Origin: Gonocerus acuteangulatus
Taxonomy: Eukaryota > Arthropoda > Insecta > Hemiptera > Coreidae
NCBI GenBank assembly: GCA_946811695.1
Contig: OX328130.1
Location: forward strand, 70,481,342-70,545,341
Length of the DNA: 64,000 nt
Direction of reading: 5' to 3'
Part shown: positions 11,377 to 21,866 of the stretch, piece by piece
How positions within the stretch are numbered: the stretch's first letter is position 1
Layout of the letters: every line of letters begins with the position of its first letter
Notes under the pieces: model-generated
Told to the model about the DNA's origin: nothing
Seen by the model: only the letters and a program-made list of their open reading frames with translations
The model's database searches: none
Made by a program: the position numbers and the translations under genes

Positions 11377-11470
11377 CAGATTTCTCTCCTGAAAGTCTGA
11401 CGTTTTTTTCTCCTAGCCGAATACCAACTAAACCTGTCTGCGTAAAATTTCTTAGTTTTTTTTTTTATAG
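11377..11470 (+). mobile_element. Uninterrupted copy of the ribozyme-associated repeat
   Basis: Downstream of HHR-1 the sequence runs agatttctctcctgaaag, ctgacgttttt, tcctagccgaataccaac, taaacctgtctgcg, and ends in a T-run. It is the inverted, uninterrupted counterpart of 9130-9212 plus 11011-11080. Confidence 0.65.
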
Positions 11471-11779
11471 AAATAATGAATTATCTGGCGTGGCCAGTAC
11501 TTGGAAGGGTGGCCGCCGTATACCGTAAAAAAAACAACTAAAAAATAAAATGAATAATATTAGTTTCATAAAAGTCATCATTGAGTCAAAATAATAATAA
11601 TAACGGTGAGCTGGACTCTGTATACACCAAAATATTTAATTGTTTCTCACTGTTTTTAATATTTTGTATATTTATTTTTTTGCTGCAGAAAGCTGACATG
11701 CTGAAATGTTGGTAATATAGATTTGGGTCTATTTTACATTAAGGCTGCCAGTTACTTTTGATCATCAAATGTTTACTCT
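11471..11779. other. Unassigned, with a decayed ribozyme-like hairpin near 11684-11716
   Basis: Around 11684 there is CTGCAGA, an AGC/GCT stem and GAAATGTT. This resembles the hammerhead layout but has a changed conserved core base, so it is at best a relic. The rest shows no feature. Confidence 0.35.
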
Positions 11780-12471
11780 AAAAGTCCGTCGCGCATTAGC
11801 TGCATAATTAAGCACTTTCTTCAGAATTTGGTAGTGTTGAGTGCATTCCTGAATAATTTGCTGAAAAAACCTGTATAGATAATTAAAATAAAAACATTAA
11901 TAGTTCTGCTCTTTTGCATTTGTTATGAGCAGCTGTATTAATTATTAATTTTGTAATTAATTTCCCTCCAGAGTTTTGTGTATGCGTGGTACTACACTAC
12001 GTAATAAATACACAAAGCTGCACATTTTCATTTATTGATCCTGATGAATAATAAAAAACCTACTTTTGGTGGGAGAATTCAAGCATGGTACAAAGTACCC
12101 CCCCCCCCCCTTCCGATAGACCGATTTAGTTCATTTTCACAACAGTTTTTTTCTTATTAGATAGCCGGGACGTATAAAGAGTTTCGTAACAATACAACAG
12201 AAATTACGCCCGTTATGAGTAAATTAGTAATTTGGGTCCGGAGTAACCCCCACCCGAAAGAACCAATTTAGTTTATTTTTACAACACATTTTTCTCTTCG
12301 GTTGACGACAACAAAAGCCGAGTTTCGTTGAAATATAATAAAAATTACGACTGGTATTGGCAAATAACTATTTTGGCTCCGGAGTAACCCCCCCCCCCTC
12401 CAGATGGACCGATTTTGGTGGTTAACGAACTCGTTCAATCGTTTATGGGGGAACACAATATACTAAGTTAA

Positions 12472-12655
12472 AACAAAAAAAACAGTTCATGAAATATAGG
12501 AGAGTAGCGTCCTTGTGCTGCCGAGGGGATTCTGCCTGCCCCTCTTTCTGTTATCTCGGTCCTTGATGCTTTAAAATTAAATAGCTCCAACAAATGATGC
12601 CCAAATAACTGTGTTTGATGACCCTTTGGGTTGTAACAAAAAAAAAAAAGAAAAA
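12472..12655 (+). mobile_element. Short A-tailed insert in RC-1 copy C
   Basis: About 180 bp absent from other RC-1 copies, ending in aaaaaaaaaaaagaaaaaaaa just before the RC-1 text resumes (gtggcctgtatcgtgttaac). Looks like a 5'-truncated retrotransposed 3' end; the source was not recognised and no clear target duplication was found. Confidence 0.4.
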
Positions 12656-12683
12656 AAAATATTGTGGCCTGTATCGTGTTAAC

Positions 12684-12686
<3 letters not shown>

Positions 12687-12752
<66 letters not shown>
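12687..12752. repeat. (AT)n microsatellite of RC-1 copy C
   Basis: Pure TA tract at the usual RC-1 position. Confidence 0.9.
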
Positions 12753-12765
<13 letters not shown>

Positions 12766-12776
12766 GTGTAAAATAT

Positions 12777-12811
<35 letters not shown>

Positions 12812-12962
12812 CATGTTTATTTAAAATCTGTACAATTATGAGTACAATAATTAATTGTGCTGGCCTATGTATACATGTCAATGAACAGTATATGGAAGGA
12901 GCCAAACATTATCGGCACTTCCTAATATATCTAAACAATTTGTGCTGTTTTTAACTGCTGTT

Positions 12963-15638
12963 ACGGTAGCTGGTCACGGGGCCAAAGTCTCTGAAGCCTC
13001 CTGGGAAGGTCTTTAGGGTGGGTCTGAGTGGAAAGGGATTGACCTCTAGGATTTGGGTGGGATGACAATTTGGAATGAAACGTTAAGAATCGGGATTTGG
13101 AGAGGTCGTTTACGAAGGGAATGTTGAGGTCATTGTGTAGGGTTTTGTTAGAGACATAAAAGGGAGCGTTGACTATTCTACGAAGGACTTTGGATTGGAA
13201 TGCTTGTATTCGTTGTATGTTCGAGTGTTTTGCTGTTCCCCATAATTCAAGTCCGTAAGTCCAGATAGGTCTGATTATAGTTTTGTATATAGTGAGTTTG
13301 TTTTGTGTCGTAAGCTTTGACGTAGGGCCAAGTAGTCGTCGTAAGAGCCCATATCTCCTGTTTAGCTCTTGTCTTTTCAGTCGTGTGTGTCGTGTCTGCT
13401 GTCTAGTAGGAGTCCCAGGTAACGTACCTCATTCGATTCTGGGAGTTGACTGCTGCAAATGAATACAGGAGGGCAGGCGCTCCTATTAAGAGTGAATGTA
13501 ACATGAAAGCACTTTTCTGGGTTCACTTTAATTTTCCACAAGTTGCACCATTTCTCGACAGACTCAAGGTGCTCCTGTAATTGCTGGGTCGCTGTAGAGG
13601 GATCGGGGGAAGAGGAAAAGATGGCTGTATCATCGGCGTAGGTTGTTATGTGTGTAGACGGGTGGATAGGGATGTCTGCCGTGTACAGGAGGTAAAGGAC
13701 AGGACCTAGGATGCTGCCTTGTGGGACGCCTGAGGATATGGGTCGAGAGGAGGACAAGGTAGTACCAGACCTTGCTTGAAAGGAACGATTCGAGAGGTAG
13801 GATTGAAGGATGAGGTAGTATGTGTGAGGTAAAATACGCTTTACTTTGTATAACAGCCCCGGGTGCCAAACCCGATCGAACGCTTGGGCGACGTCGAGGA
13901 AGGCACTCGTGCAGTAGTTTTTACATTCAAGCGCGTAGGATATTGTGTCAACAACGCTAAAGCATTGTTGAATAGTGGAGTGCCGGGAGCGGAAGCCGAA
14001 TTGGTGGTCAGGAATGGAATTGGAGGAAGTAACGATGGGAAGGATTCTCTTCAGAAAAAGTTTTTCAAAAATTTTGGACATGATTGGGAGTAAGCTTATA
14101 GGGCGGTTGGAGGATGGTGTATTTAGAGGTTTTTGGGGTTTTGGGATAAGAGTTATTATTGAGTGTTTCCATGGTTTGGGGAAGTGAGTAGTTCTTAGGA
14201 TTGAATTGAAGATGTAGGTAAGGAAGATTATGGCTTTCTGGGGTAGGTTTTTTAGGATGAGGGATGTAATAAGGTCATACCCAGGAGATTTCCTTGGGAG
14301 ATGCTTAATGATGTATTTTACATCAGCAGGATGAAAAGCTTTTGGAGGAGGGGAGAGGGGAAGAGGGTGGTCAAGGTAATCGTGAACCAGCTGGTCGTGG
14401 ATAGAATTTGTATTTGGGTGCGGGGAAAAAATGGATTCGAGATGTACGGCAAAAACTTCGGCCTTATCTTCATCGCTCCTTGCCCAGCTGCCATCACTGC
14501 GTTGGAGAGGATGAGGAACGGTATGGAATTTTAGGATTTTACGGGTAGCAGTCCAGAGGGAATTATCTTGTGTGGATAGGGTTTGAAGATAATCATTGAA
14601 GGATTTTGCTCGATGTTCGGAAAGGGCCTGTTTTAAAATTCGACAGTGTCTGTTGAAGGAGGTACGGTGAGAGGGATAGCGGGTTCTCTGCCAGAGAGCT
14701 CTTGCTCGGCGCTTGGCGGTAAGGAGGTTCTGGATGTGGTCTGGAAGCTGGGGTTTGGGATTGAAAGGAATGTTTGTTCTTGGTCTACATGATTTTGAGA
14801 CACTGTCCTGTATGGCCTTTGTAAACGCAACAACAGCAGAGTCGACATCTGATGGGGTTTTGAGGGGGACAGTGAGGTCAATGGAAGTGGAGAGGTTTTC
14901 TTGAAATAATTCCCAGTTGATAGGACCTTGGATGAGGCTAGGATACTGGGCACGAGGTTGAGGAACGGTATCTAGCTTAAGGAGAATGGCTGAGTGATCG
15001 GAGGATAGATCAAGCAGTGACTGCACTGAGTAGGATATTCTTCCTAGGCAAGAAGCGATGAAGAAATCAACCAAGTCTGGAGTTCGAGAGGGATCTGTTG
15101 GCCAGTAGGTGGGAGAGTTTGTGGAAATGGATTGGTAGTTTTGGGATTGAAGGATGTCGTATAGGATTCTGCCACGGGAGTTTGTGAGACGGCTTCCCCA
15201 TCTGGGATGTTTTGCGTTGAAATCAGCCCCTATGAGGAAGCGAGGACCAAAGGATTTGAATAGTGAAAGGAATTCAGGGTGGTGGATGGTACTATTAGGG
15301 GAAAAATATGCAGCCGATATTATGAAATTTTGGGAGGAAAGGGAAAGGGATATTGAACTTACCTGAATATTGTCTGTCGAGATTGTAGAGTGTAGAAAGT
15401 GAGCCAGTGAGTTTTTCACAAGTACAGCTGCTCCGTTGTGGGCTACAGTTGGGTGATCGGCCCTGTGAGTTGCGTATCCTGGGACTGAAAAGTGGTGTTT
15501 GTTGAGTAAGTGGGTTTCCGTTATCAGTGCAATGTCGATGTCCTTTTCTGTGAGTAGGAGTTCCAGTTCAAGTCGTCGTGTTGTAAGTCCGTTTGCATTC
15601 CATAGAAGTATGGTAAGAGGAGCAGTGGGTGGGATCAT
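12963..15638 (-). pseudogene. Jockey ORF2: AP endonuclease / reverse transcriptase, frameshifted near its C-terminus
   Basis: The open part, 13377-15638 (753 codons), begins with an APE-type endonuclease: LLWNANGL (about residues 10-17), LITETHL (36-42), GADFNAKHPRWG and SSDHSAI, holding the N, E, D/N and H catalytic positions. The RT follows: NRPISLLPIMSKIFEKL, FLDVAQAFDRVW, SGVPQGSILGP, TYADDTAIF (catalytic YADD near 668) and VRYLGLLLDSR. After residue ~745 the frame shifts, and the homologous thumb/C-terminus continues to a stop near 12963 (IYKTIIRPIWTYGLELWG, then IQRIQAFQSKVLRRI). Its ATG overlaps the ORF1 stop as ATGA at 15635-15638, the arrangement used for termination-reinitiation. 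Role: target nicking and cDNA synthesis. Confidence 0.9.
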
Positions 15639-16965
15639 TTAAGTAGTTTGGGGAGAAGGTCAGTTATAAGGGAAGTCATAAGGGAAATAAGTGGGGTTAA
15701 CATTGTTTCTAGTTTATTGAGGAACGCGGACATGATGGTAAAGGGGTCTTGAGATTTTGGAGAATCAGGTATCTTGGGAGTTAGTTCAACCTGTTTAGGG
15801 AAATCATTTGTCTGGGAGGTCGAGGGTTGAGTAGAAGTGGGATTTTTTGGGGAAGGTGTGGTTAGTGGTTTTACATTGGAAAGGGTTGGGGAGGATTTAT
15901 TCAGTGAATGTTTCAAGGATGAGGAGAGGAGAGAGGCATAGGAAACATTTGGCCGATGGAGTGGAGACAGCGTAGACTTCGATGGTTGATGCTGTAGTGG
16001 AGGGCGATGACCTGAAGCATCTCTCCGGGTAGTCTCTGTGGTTGACATCTGGTATTGGTTGGTCGCTCTAGTTCTTGAGCGCTCTCTGTGTGACTTCAGT
16101 GCGCGGAGCGTTCTGTACACCTGACATCCTCTGTAGTTGGCAGGGTGATTTTCGCCGCAGTTCGCACAGGATGCCGGGAGTTCTATTGATTTAGTGCAGT
16201 CCTTCGAATTATGTGTTTCACCGCATTTCACACATTTAGGCGCATGGTTGCAGTAGCCTTGCGTGTGGTTGTATTCTTGACATTTGTAACACTGCGTCAG
16301 TCCTTTCCGGCGACGGGGCTCTTCAACTTTGATCTTCGTGTACAGCAAAAATTCCTCTTTGAATATTTCGCGGCTTTTTTCAGTTTTTTTCAAGATCGAC
16401 GAAGAAAAGGGGAAGCTGAGCTTTTGTTATGGGGTGTAGCACATTGCTGATTCTCTTCACGCTGTATCCGAGTTCTATAAGCTCCTTCTTAATGTCTTCT
16501 GTTGGTGTTGAGTAGTTGAGGTTTCCAATGACGACTCGGTATGATTTCTCCTCTGGCAACTGATAACAATGAAAATCAGCTTCAACAGACCTCAAGTATT
16601 TAATAATTTTTCTATAAGCATCGCTGTTTACTGAGCTGATGACGATATCATTAAAACGAGCGCGGCATTTAAAATCTTGACCAGCGACGTTATGTAATTT
16701 TGTGGCGAGTGCTTTGAAATCTTTTATTTTTCTTAAATAAATATTAGGGGGTTTATTGTCTGCTGAACGTATTTCCGCACGGCTGTTTATAGGTACAGGC
16801 AAAGGATTAGCATGTTCTTTGCTAATTGTTTTGCTTTCGGCGATAATGTTGTTGATGTTTTCTTCCTGAGTCTTTTTCGTCTGACTTGGGTGTTTTCGTG
16901 GCTTTCCTGCGCTGAAGTAGACTCAATAAAGGTTAGTTGGTCACTAGACTCCATATTTGACATCA
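15635..16965 (-). pseudogene. Jockey ORF1: gag-like nucleic-acid-binding protein with zinc knuckles, frameshifted
   Basis: The likely start is the ATG near 16965 (MSNMESSDQLTF). One shift lies in the region about 16810-16900, before NPLPVPINSRAEIR, and a second near 16385-16395 between FFVDLEK and TEKSREIFKEEF. The central part (16400-16700) has the RNA-binding fold seen before the knuckles in arthropod Jockey ORF1 (YRVVIGNLNYSTPTEDIK). CCHC knuckles follow: CYKCQEYNHTQGYC, CVKCGETHNSKDC and CANCGENHPANYRGC. The tail is Ser/Pro/Thr-rich. Known role of the family: RNP assembly with the element RNA. Confidence 0.85.
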
Positions 16966-17447
16966 CTTGGCATAAAAAAAAGTATGTAGAAAAATAAGGA
17001 AAAATAAAAGGCTAAAAAAAAAAAATATGCCGAGAGCGGGATCGAACTCTGAATATTTCGTACGAGAGTCGAGTGCTCTAACTCAGAGCCAAGCTGGCTG
17101 GCTGGTGAACCAGGAGAGAGAGAAGTCCTTAGCGGGAAAAGTATCTCCTGAGCTGCAGGGGCACTCTGGACCCTAGCTATAGCTGCGAGTCACCACAGGC
17201 AAGTCCCCCACCACTAGAATTGCTAGTAGCGAGGGCTGGATTTAGCTGAATAATACAATGTTCACTCACAATTTCCAGACAAATGGTGACACACTGGTGA
17301 GAAATATTTCACACACGTATGCACTACATGAATGTACGGCACTGTGCCAATTTTCGTGTGAAAATATGGCCACTAAACACTGTTTTTTAGAAGTTAAAGG
17401 TGGAGCTATTATTAACGCTGTGTCTCACACGGATGCTTGACACGGAC
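16966..17447 (-). promoter_or_regulatory. 5' UTR / promoter region of the Jockey LINE
   Basis: Defined by the target duplication on its outer side and the ORF1 ATG on its inner side. Contains the tRNA-like segment at 17029-17098. No TATA box is evident. Jockey-type elements usually carry an internal promoter at their 5' end, so this region should include it; nothing in the sequence shows it directly. Confidence 0.5.
17029..17098 (-). tRNA. tRNA-like sequence in the Jockey 5' UTR, followed by a T-run
   Basis: On the minus strand it runs GCCAGCTTGGCTCTGAGTTA...GAGC (box A-like), an anticodon-arm region with CTCTCGT, then AGAGTTCGATCCCGCTCTCG (box B GTTCGATCC) and ends GGC. D-arm (GCTC/GAGC) and T-arm pair well; the acceptor stem pairs only in part, so a functional tRNA is doubtful. 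Directly downstream on the minus strand is a run of about 13 T (17013-17025 as A on plus), a Pol III terminator rather than a SINE A-tail. It may be a tRNA pseudogene or a captured Pol III unit. Confidence 0.5.
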
Positions 17448-17459
17448 TAAAATATATAA

Positions 17460-17593
17460 ATACGTATAAATTTTAACTGGGGTGATTTTCGGTGTCTACT
17501 AGGTAGGATCGATAAAGATTCGAAGACATTTTTCAAAATTCTGTCATGAGTGCAACCTCAATAGCTACTTTCCTTCGGAGGAAAGTGCTAAAA
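17460..17593 (+). mobile_element. RC-1 family element, copy C, 3' part (also called D)
   Basis: Resumes right after the Jockey target duplication with aaattttaactggggtga, then the gtgtctactaggtaggatcg block, the perfect hairpin at 17567-17586 and GCTAAAA (17587-17593). Confidence 0.75.
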
Positions 17594-18043
17594 GCAATTA
17601 TCATTGTTATTTTTTAAAAAATAAAATAAACCATATGACACCTACTTATTCTATAGAGAAGGTATTATTCCCCGCGTGCATAATTCATACAGAGATAAAT
17701 TTTATAGATTTAATATATTTTTTTTTTAATAAAGAATAAAAAAAAAATAAATAAATAAAGAATAAAATGTCGTACACTGTTTTAGTACCTCTTTGTTTTA
17801 GGAAAAAATGAATTTAATTAATTACTTTATATTTCTAGGTCATAACCAATAAATATGCTTTAGCGTGAAGTCCACAAATAGCTGATTAAGAAAATATTGA
17901 ATAGTTTAAGAAAAAACTAAAATAGTTGACATCAATAAGGCTTTTTATTTTAATTGTATTTATTTATTGCTGGATCGCAACGGAGGCGACTAGCGAATTC
18001 TTAAGTCTATAAGGAGACGTCAGCTTTGAGCAAAATGATAATA
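17594..18043. other. AT-rich sequence without features
   Basis: Nothing recognisable beyond A/T runs. Confidence 0.4.
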
Positions 18044-18718
18044 TCTATATATATAAAAATCACGTGTCTGTCTGTTTTTCTGTTTGTTTGTTCCTTATAC
18101 AAATCCACACCGTTTGACCGATTTTGACCAAACTTGGAATAATGGTAGGTCTTGATACGAGAAATCTCCTAGGCTAGGTCAAAAAAATCTACCAGCTGTC
18201 TGACTGTATGTTTGTCCCTTATACAAATCCACACCGTTCGTCCGATTTTGACCAAACTTGGAATAAAGGTAGGTCTTGATACGGCGATTGCCATAGGCTA
18301 GGTCAAAACGGCTACCATCTGTCTGTCTGTATGTTTGTTCTTTATACAAGCCCACACCGTTTGACAGATTTTGATCAAACTGGGCAGACAGGTTGCTCTT
18401 GATCAGGGGAGTGTCGTAGGCCAGGTCAAAAACGTCTACGAGCTGCTGTCTGTATGTGCTTTTTTAAAAAAAAAATAAAAATCCACACTGTTAGACCGAT
18501 TTTTACCAAACTTGGCATACATGTATGTCTTCATACGGGGGGGGGGTGTTATAGGTTAGGTCAAAGTCGTCTAGGACTCCCAGTTGGGAGGTCACGGGTT
18601 CGAAACAGTTACAGATTCGTGTTATTTGATTTTAATAATACTTATTTGGATTCTAATTTATTTAGGCTTTTCTATATGCAGAAAGTAGGTGTAGCATGGC
18701 ACGCCGGGTAACAGCTAG
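18044..18718 (+). mobile_element. Non-autonomous Helitron, copy 2
   Basis: Starts TCTATATATATAAAAATCAC after A and ends GGGTAACAGCTAG before T. The 3' hairpin is GGTGT/ACGCC (one G-U) about 10 bases from the end. About five ~125-bp minisatellite modules; one module has lost its centre to a short T/A run (18461-18476). Confidence 0.75.
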
Positions 18719-19370
18719 TTAATAAATAAATTATAATAGATAATCATAACATAAAGGAAATAAATATAATTCCAGAAAAAGTAGCAAATACAATTAAAAG
18801 CCATAAATATAAAAAAATAAATAAAAATAAGGATTTTTTTTATTATTATTATTATGTTGACATACTAAATAAAATTAATTTCTGTTTGACATTGTAATAG
18901 ATTCCTTTCATAGTTTAATGATCTTGGTTAAATACCTCAGTGCATTTTATGTTAAATATTTTAATAAAATTAATGTTAAGTAATGATTAATCAAATTACC
19001 TGTGATATGTCATACATAAATTAGTATACATTTTAATCATTTGAAATTTAATTTTTTAATGTAATTTTAGTTATACAAAATATAATAGACATCATAAGTA
19101 TGTTGATAAGGTCTTCTAATATGGCTGTGAGATAATGAATGTTTTTAATTGGTCTTGATGTGTAATTTGACATGGTTCCTTTTAGGAATCATTTTTTTTT
19201 TGATTTTATGACGTTTTAAATGTAACTTTAATTATTGACAGGACATGGTGAGTTTAAAATTAAGGAAATAAAATTTAATAATTGGCATGAAATGAATTAA
19301 TATCTTGGTTAATAGTAATTATAAAGCGTGTTTTTCTGCAGTACCTTGTATTTAATATACTATTGTAGAT
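18719..19370. other. AT-rich sequence without features
   Basis: No gene, inverted repeats or RNA motif seen. Its right end runs into the ribozyme-like motif. Confidence 0.4.
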
Positions 19371-19402
19371 CTCCTGAAGATGGACGAATAGTCCGAAACG
19401 TT
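19371..19402 (+). ncRNA. Hammerhead-like motif (HHR-3), short stem II
   Basis: CTGAAGA (19374-19380), stem II GGAC/GTCC around GAATA, GAAA (19395-19398), then CGTT. All conserved core bases are present; the base at the cleavage position is U rather than the preferred C. Stem I is not supported because a Helitron begins only five bases downstream (19407). Confidence 0.5.
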
Positions 19403-19406
19403 GTAA

Positions 19407-19859
19407 TCTATATATATAAAAATCACGTGTCTGTCTGTTTTTCTGTTTGTTTGTTCCTTATACAAATCCACACCGTTTGACCGATTTGGACCAAACTTGG
19501 CAGACAGGTAGGTCTTGATACGGGAAATCTCCTAGGCTAAGTCAAAAAAATCTACCAGATGTCTGTCTGTATTTTTGTGCCTTATACAAATCCGCACCGT
19601 TCGTCCGATTTTGAATAAACTCGATACCGTCTCCACACCGTTCGTCCGATTTTGACTAAACTCGGTACACAGGTAGACCCTAATCTGGGGAGTGTCGTAG
19701 ACTAAGTCAAAAACCTCTACCAGCTGTCTGTCTGTATGTTTGTTCCCTATAAAATCAAAACCGTTCTATATGTTTTGATCAAACTAGGCACACAGGTTGG
19801 TCTTGATCAGGGGATTGTCATAGGCCAAGTCAAAAACGTCTAACAGCTGCAGTCTGTAT

Positions 19860-19916
<57 letters not shown>

Positions 19917-20153
19917 AAAATCCACTCCGTTAGACCGATTTTCATCAAACTTGCCAAAAAAGTTTGTCTTGATACGGGGGTGTTATAGGTTAGGTCAAAG
20001 TCGTCTAGGACTCAAAGTTCGGAGGTCACGGGTTCGAAACAGTTACAGGTTTGTGTTATTAGATTTTAATAATACTCTTTTGGTTTCTAATTTTTTTGGG
20101 GCTCTTCTATATGCAGAAAGTAGGTGTAGCATAGCACGCCGGGTAACAGCTAG
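19407..20153 (+). mobile_element. Non-autonomous Helitron, copy 3
   Basis: Starts TCTATATATATAAAAATCAC and ends GGGTAACAGCTAG before T. The module that in copy 2 has a short T/A run holds here a run of more than 50 T (19862-19912), an expanded homopolymer. The 3' hairpin stem is as in copy 2 (GGTGT/ACGCC), with one loop base changed (agcatagc). Confidence 0.75.
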
Positions 20154-20296
20154 TGGTATAATAAAAGTAAGCTGTGGAGCTTTGAAGGGTTATTCCTCAC
20201 CTTGGTTGGTATTAAAAAATAAGGAAGTAATAAAAAAAAAATGAAAGAGTAAAGATTTTAATGAGTTCGTTAAATTCTGTGATATATCTGTGTAGT

Positions 20297-20800
20297 CTAT
20301 AAGTATTTTAATATCTGATTCAAATAATGGCTACCATCGGTCAAGAGTTCTGTAAGGTCAGTGGGTATGTTTAATTGTTCTCTTCTTCGACAGTCTGTAA
20401 GTATATGTCTTATAGTTAGGAGTTGGTTACATTGTCTACATCTTGGTGCGTCCTGTTTAGTCATTAGGTGTCCGTGAGTAAGTAGAGAATGGCCAATTCG
20501 GAGTCGAGTTAGAACTACCTCTTCTCTCCGGTTTCCTCTTCTGCTGGATGGCCATTCTGCTACTGTTTGGTTAATCTGTCGTAGTTTATTGTCGTTAGTG
20601 TTGTGCCATGCTGTCTGCCACTGAATAACTATTTGGTTGGTATAATATGTCGTTAGGTCATCGTAAGTTGTTTCGCTTGTTGTTATGTTCTGTAGTGTGG
20701 CTGCTAATTCGGCTTGTATGTCGACGTCTGTGCTTTGTTTAATGTCTACGTGACCAGGTAGCCATACCAGTGTTACGTGTTTGTTTAAATTTTGGAAACG
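20297..20800 (-). pseudogene. I-clade LINE fragment: end of RNase H and C-terminal zinc region
   Basis: On the minus strand one frame of about 168 codons runs without stops: VTLVWLPGHVDIKQSTDV (end of RNase H), then a long linker, REEVVLTRLRIGHSLLTHG, and CRQCNQLLTIRHILTDC, the CCHC motif that ends ORF2 in this clade. It matches motif by motif the intact I-clade ORF2 at 56210-59872 (WWLPGHENLGLSTTAD, REEIVLARLRIGHTRITHE, CQICNSQLTVKHILTDC). 5'-truncated at about 20800, inside RNase H. Confidence 0.8.
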
Positions 20801-20865
20801 ATTAATTTAATTTAAAATATTGTTTGCCAAAGGGTGTGCATTAAATGTATTATGTATCGTTTAGA

Positions 20866-21046
20866 AAATATGGGGCGAAAAACCTCACGGTCGTCAGCGC
20901 CCTACTATGTTATTGCAACGCACAACCACTCATCCCATGTTCCCTCTGAAAGGTGTGCTGCTTTCCTTAGGGAGTTTTTTATTTTTTTTTTATTTACCTT
21001 TCTAATTTTATTTTATTTATTATTTTTTATTAAATTATACCTTCTA

Positions 21047-21079
<33 letters not shown>

Positions 21080-21133
21080 TTTTCTACTTTTCGGCATATT
21101 CTTTTTTTCTCACTTTCTATTTCCCCCCCCCCC

Positions 21134-21141
<8 letters not shown>
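20866..21141. repeat. Interspersed repeat with conserved GGGCG...CGCCC hairpin, copy 1
   Basis: GGGGCGAAAAACCTCACGG followed by tcgtcagcgccctac matches 52741-52775 (gggcgaaagaaccccacggt then cgtcatcgccctac). In both copies T-rich sequence follows. The element class was not recognised. An (AT)n tract (21051-21078) and a C-run (21123-21141) lie inside. Confidence 0.5.

Positions 21142-21197
<56 letters not shown>
21142..21197. repeat. Poly(T) run of 56
   Basis: Probably the poly(A) tail of the minus-strand LINE to its right (21198-23577). Confidence 0.7.
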
Positions 21198-21200
<3 letters not shown>

Positions 21201-21529
21201 CCTGACACACACCCACACTCCCCGATATAGCTGTTGTCAAAGTGCAGACTTATTATACAATTTTATCTTACAAATACAGATATCAGGTTTAAGACCAAGA
21301 GTTACTTACAGATTAAAGAAATTAAACAAACATATGTCAATGTATTAAAAGAATAACAATATTTAGATCAAATTAACACTAGAAACTATGAGGTTTAAAA
21401 ATAAAAAAAAAAATAAAAAAAATAAATGGTATCACAAATTATCACATAAGGAACCTAAATAGAGGACAATATTACTTTCATATTAATCTATTAAGCCCAG
21501 TTATCTTTAAAAATTTGATTATTTTGTCA

Positions 21530-21866
21530 ACCTCATTTCCTCATTTCGGCAGGATCTAGAGGATGTCTCCCAAGGCTGGCAGTCAGTTTTCATCAAACTC
21601 AGCTTATTGACGCCTCTTGCCTCATTTCGGCAGGATCTAGAGGATGTCTCCCAAGGCTGGCAGTCAGTTTTCATCAAACTCAGCTTATTGACGCCTCTTG
21701 CCTCATTTCGGCAGGATCTAGAGGATGTCTCCCAAGGCTGGCAGTCAGTTTTCATCAAACTCAGCTTATTGACGCCTCTTGCCTCATTTCGGCAGGCTCT
21801 AGAGGATGTCTCCCAAGGCTGGCAGTCAGTTTTCACGAAACTCAGCTTATTGACGCCTCTTTCCTC
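21530..21866. repeat. 81-bp tandem repeat, about four copies, in LINE coding sequence
   Basis: Unit begins gcctcatttcggcaggatct and ends tcagcttattgacgcctctt. Length 81 bp = 27 codons, so the LINE frame stays open through all copies on the minus strand. Copies differ by only a few bases, so the expansion is recent compared with the LINE. Confidence 0.95.

Larger units (their letters stand above)
11780..12780 (+). mobile_element. RC-1 family element, copy C, 5' part (split by Jockey LINE)
   Basis: 5' tip AAAAGTCCGTCGCGCATTAG, AAGCACTTTCT block, modules, ggttaacgaactcgttcaat, then atggggg-aacac as in copy E, marking a C/E subfamily. Interrupted first by a short A-tailed insert (12472-12655), then by the Jockey LINE. 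The 3' end resumes at 17460-17593. The Jockey target duplication proves the two halves were once joined. Confidence 0.7.
12781..17447 (-). mobile_element. Jockey-clade LINE, near full-length, with 12-bp target duplication
   Basis: Flanked by TAAAATATATAA at 12769-12780 and 17448-17459. A poly(T) run at 12781-12805 is the poly(A) tail on the minus strand. Order on the minus strand: ~480-bp 5' UTR with a tRNA-like segment, ORF1 (gag-like, zinc knuckles), ORF2 (AP endonuclease and RT), and a 3' UTR of about 180 bp. Frameshifts in both ORFs make this copy inactive. It landed in the (AT)n region of RC-1 copy C, so it is younger than that element. Related tails lie at 24658-25105 and 51036-51734. 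Confidence 0.85.

Noticed and set aside
11684..11716. Fourth hammerhead ribozyme
   Set aside because: A conserved core base is changed (CTGCAGA) and stem II has only three pairs.
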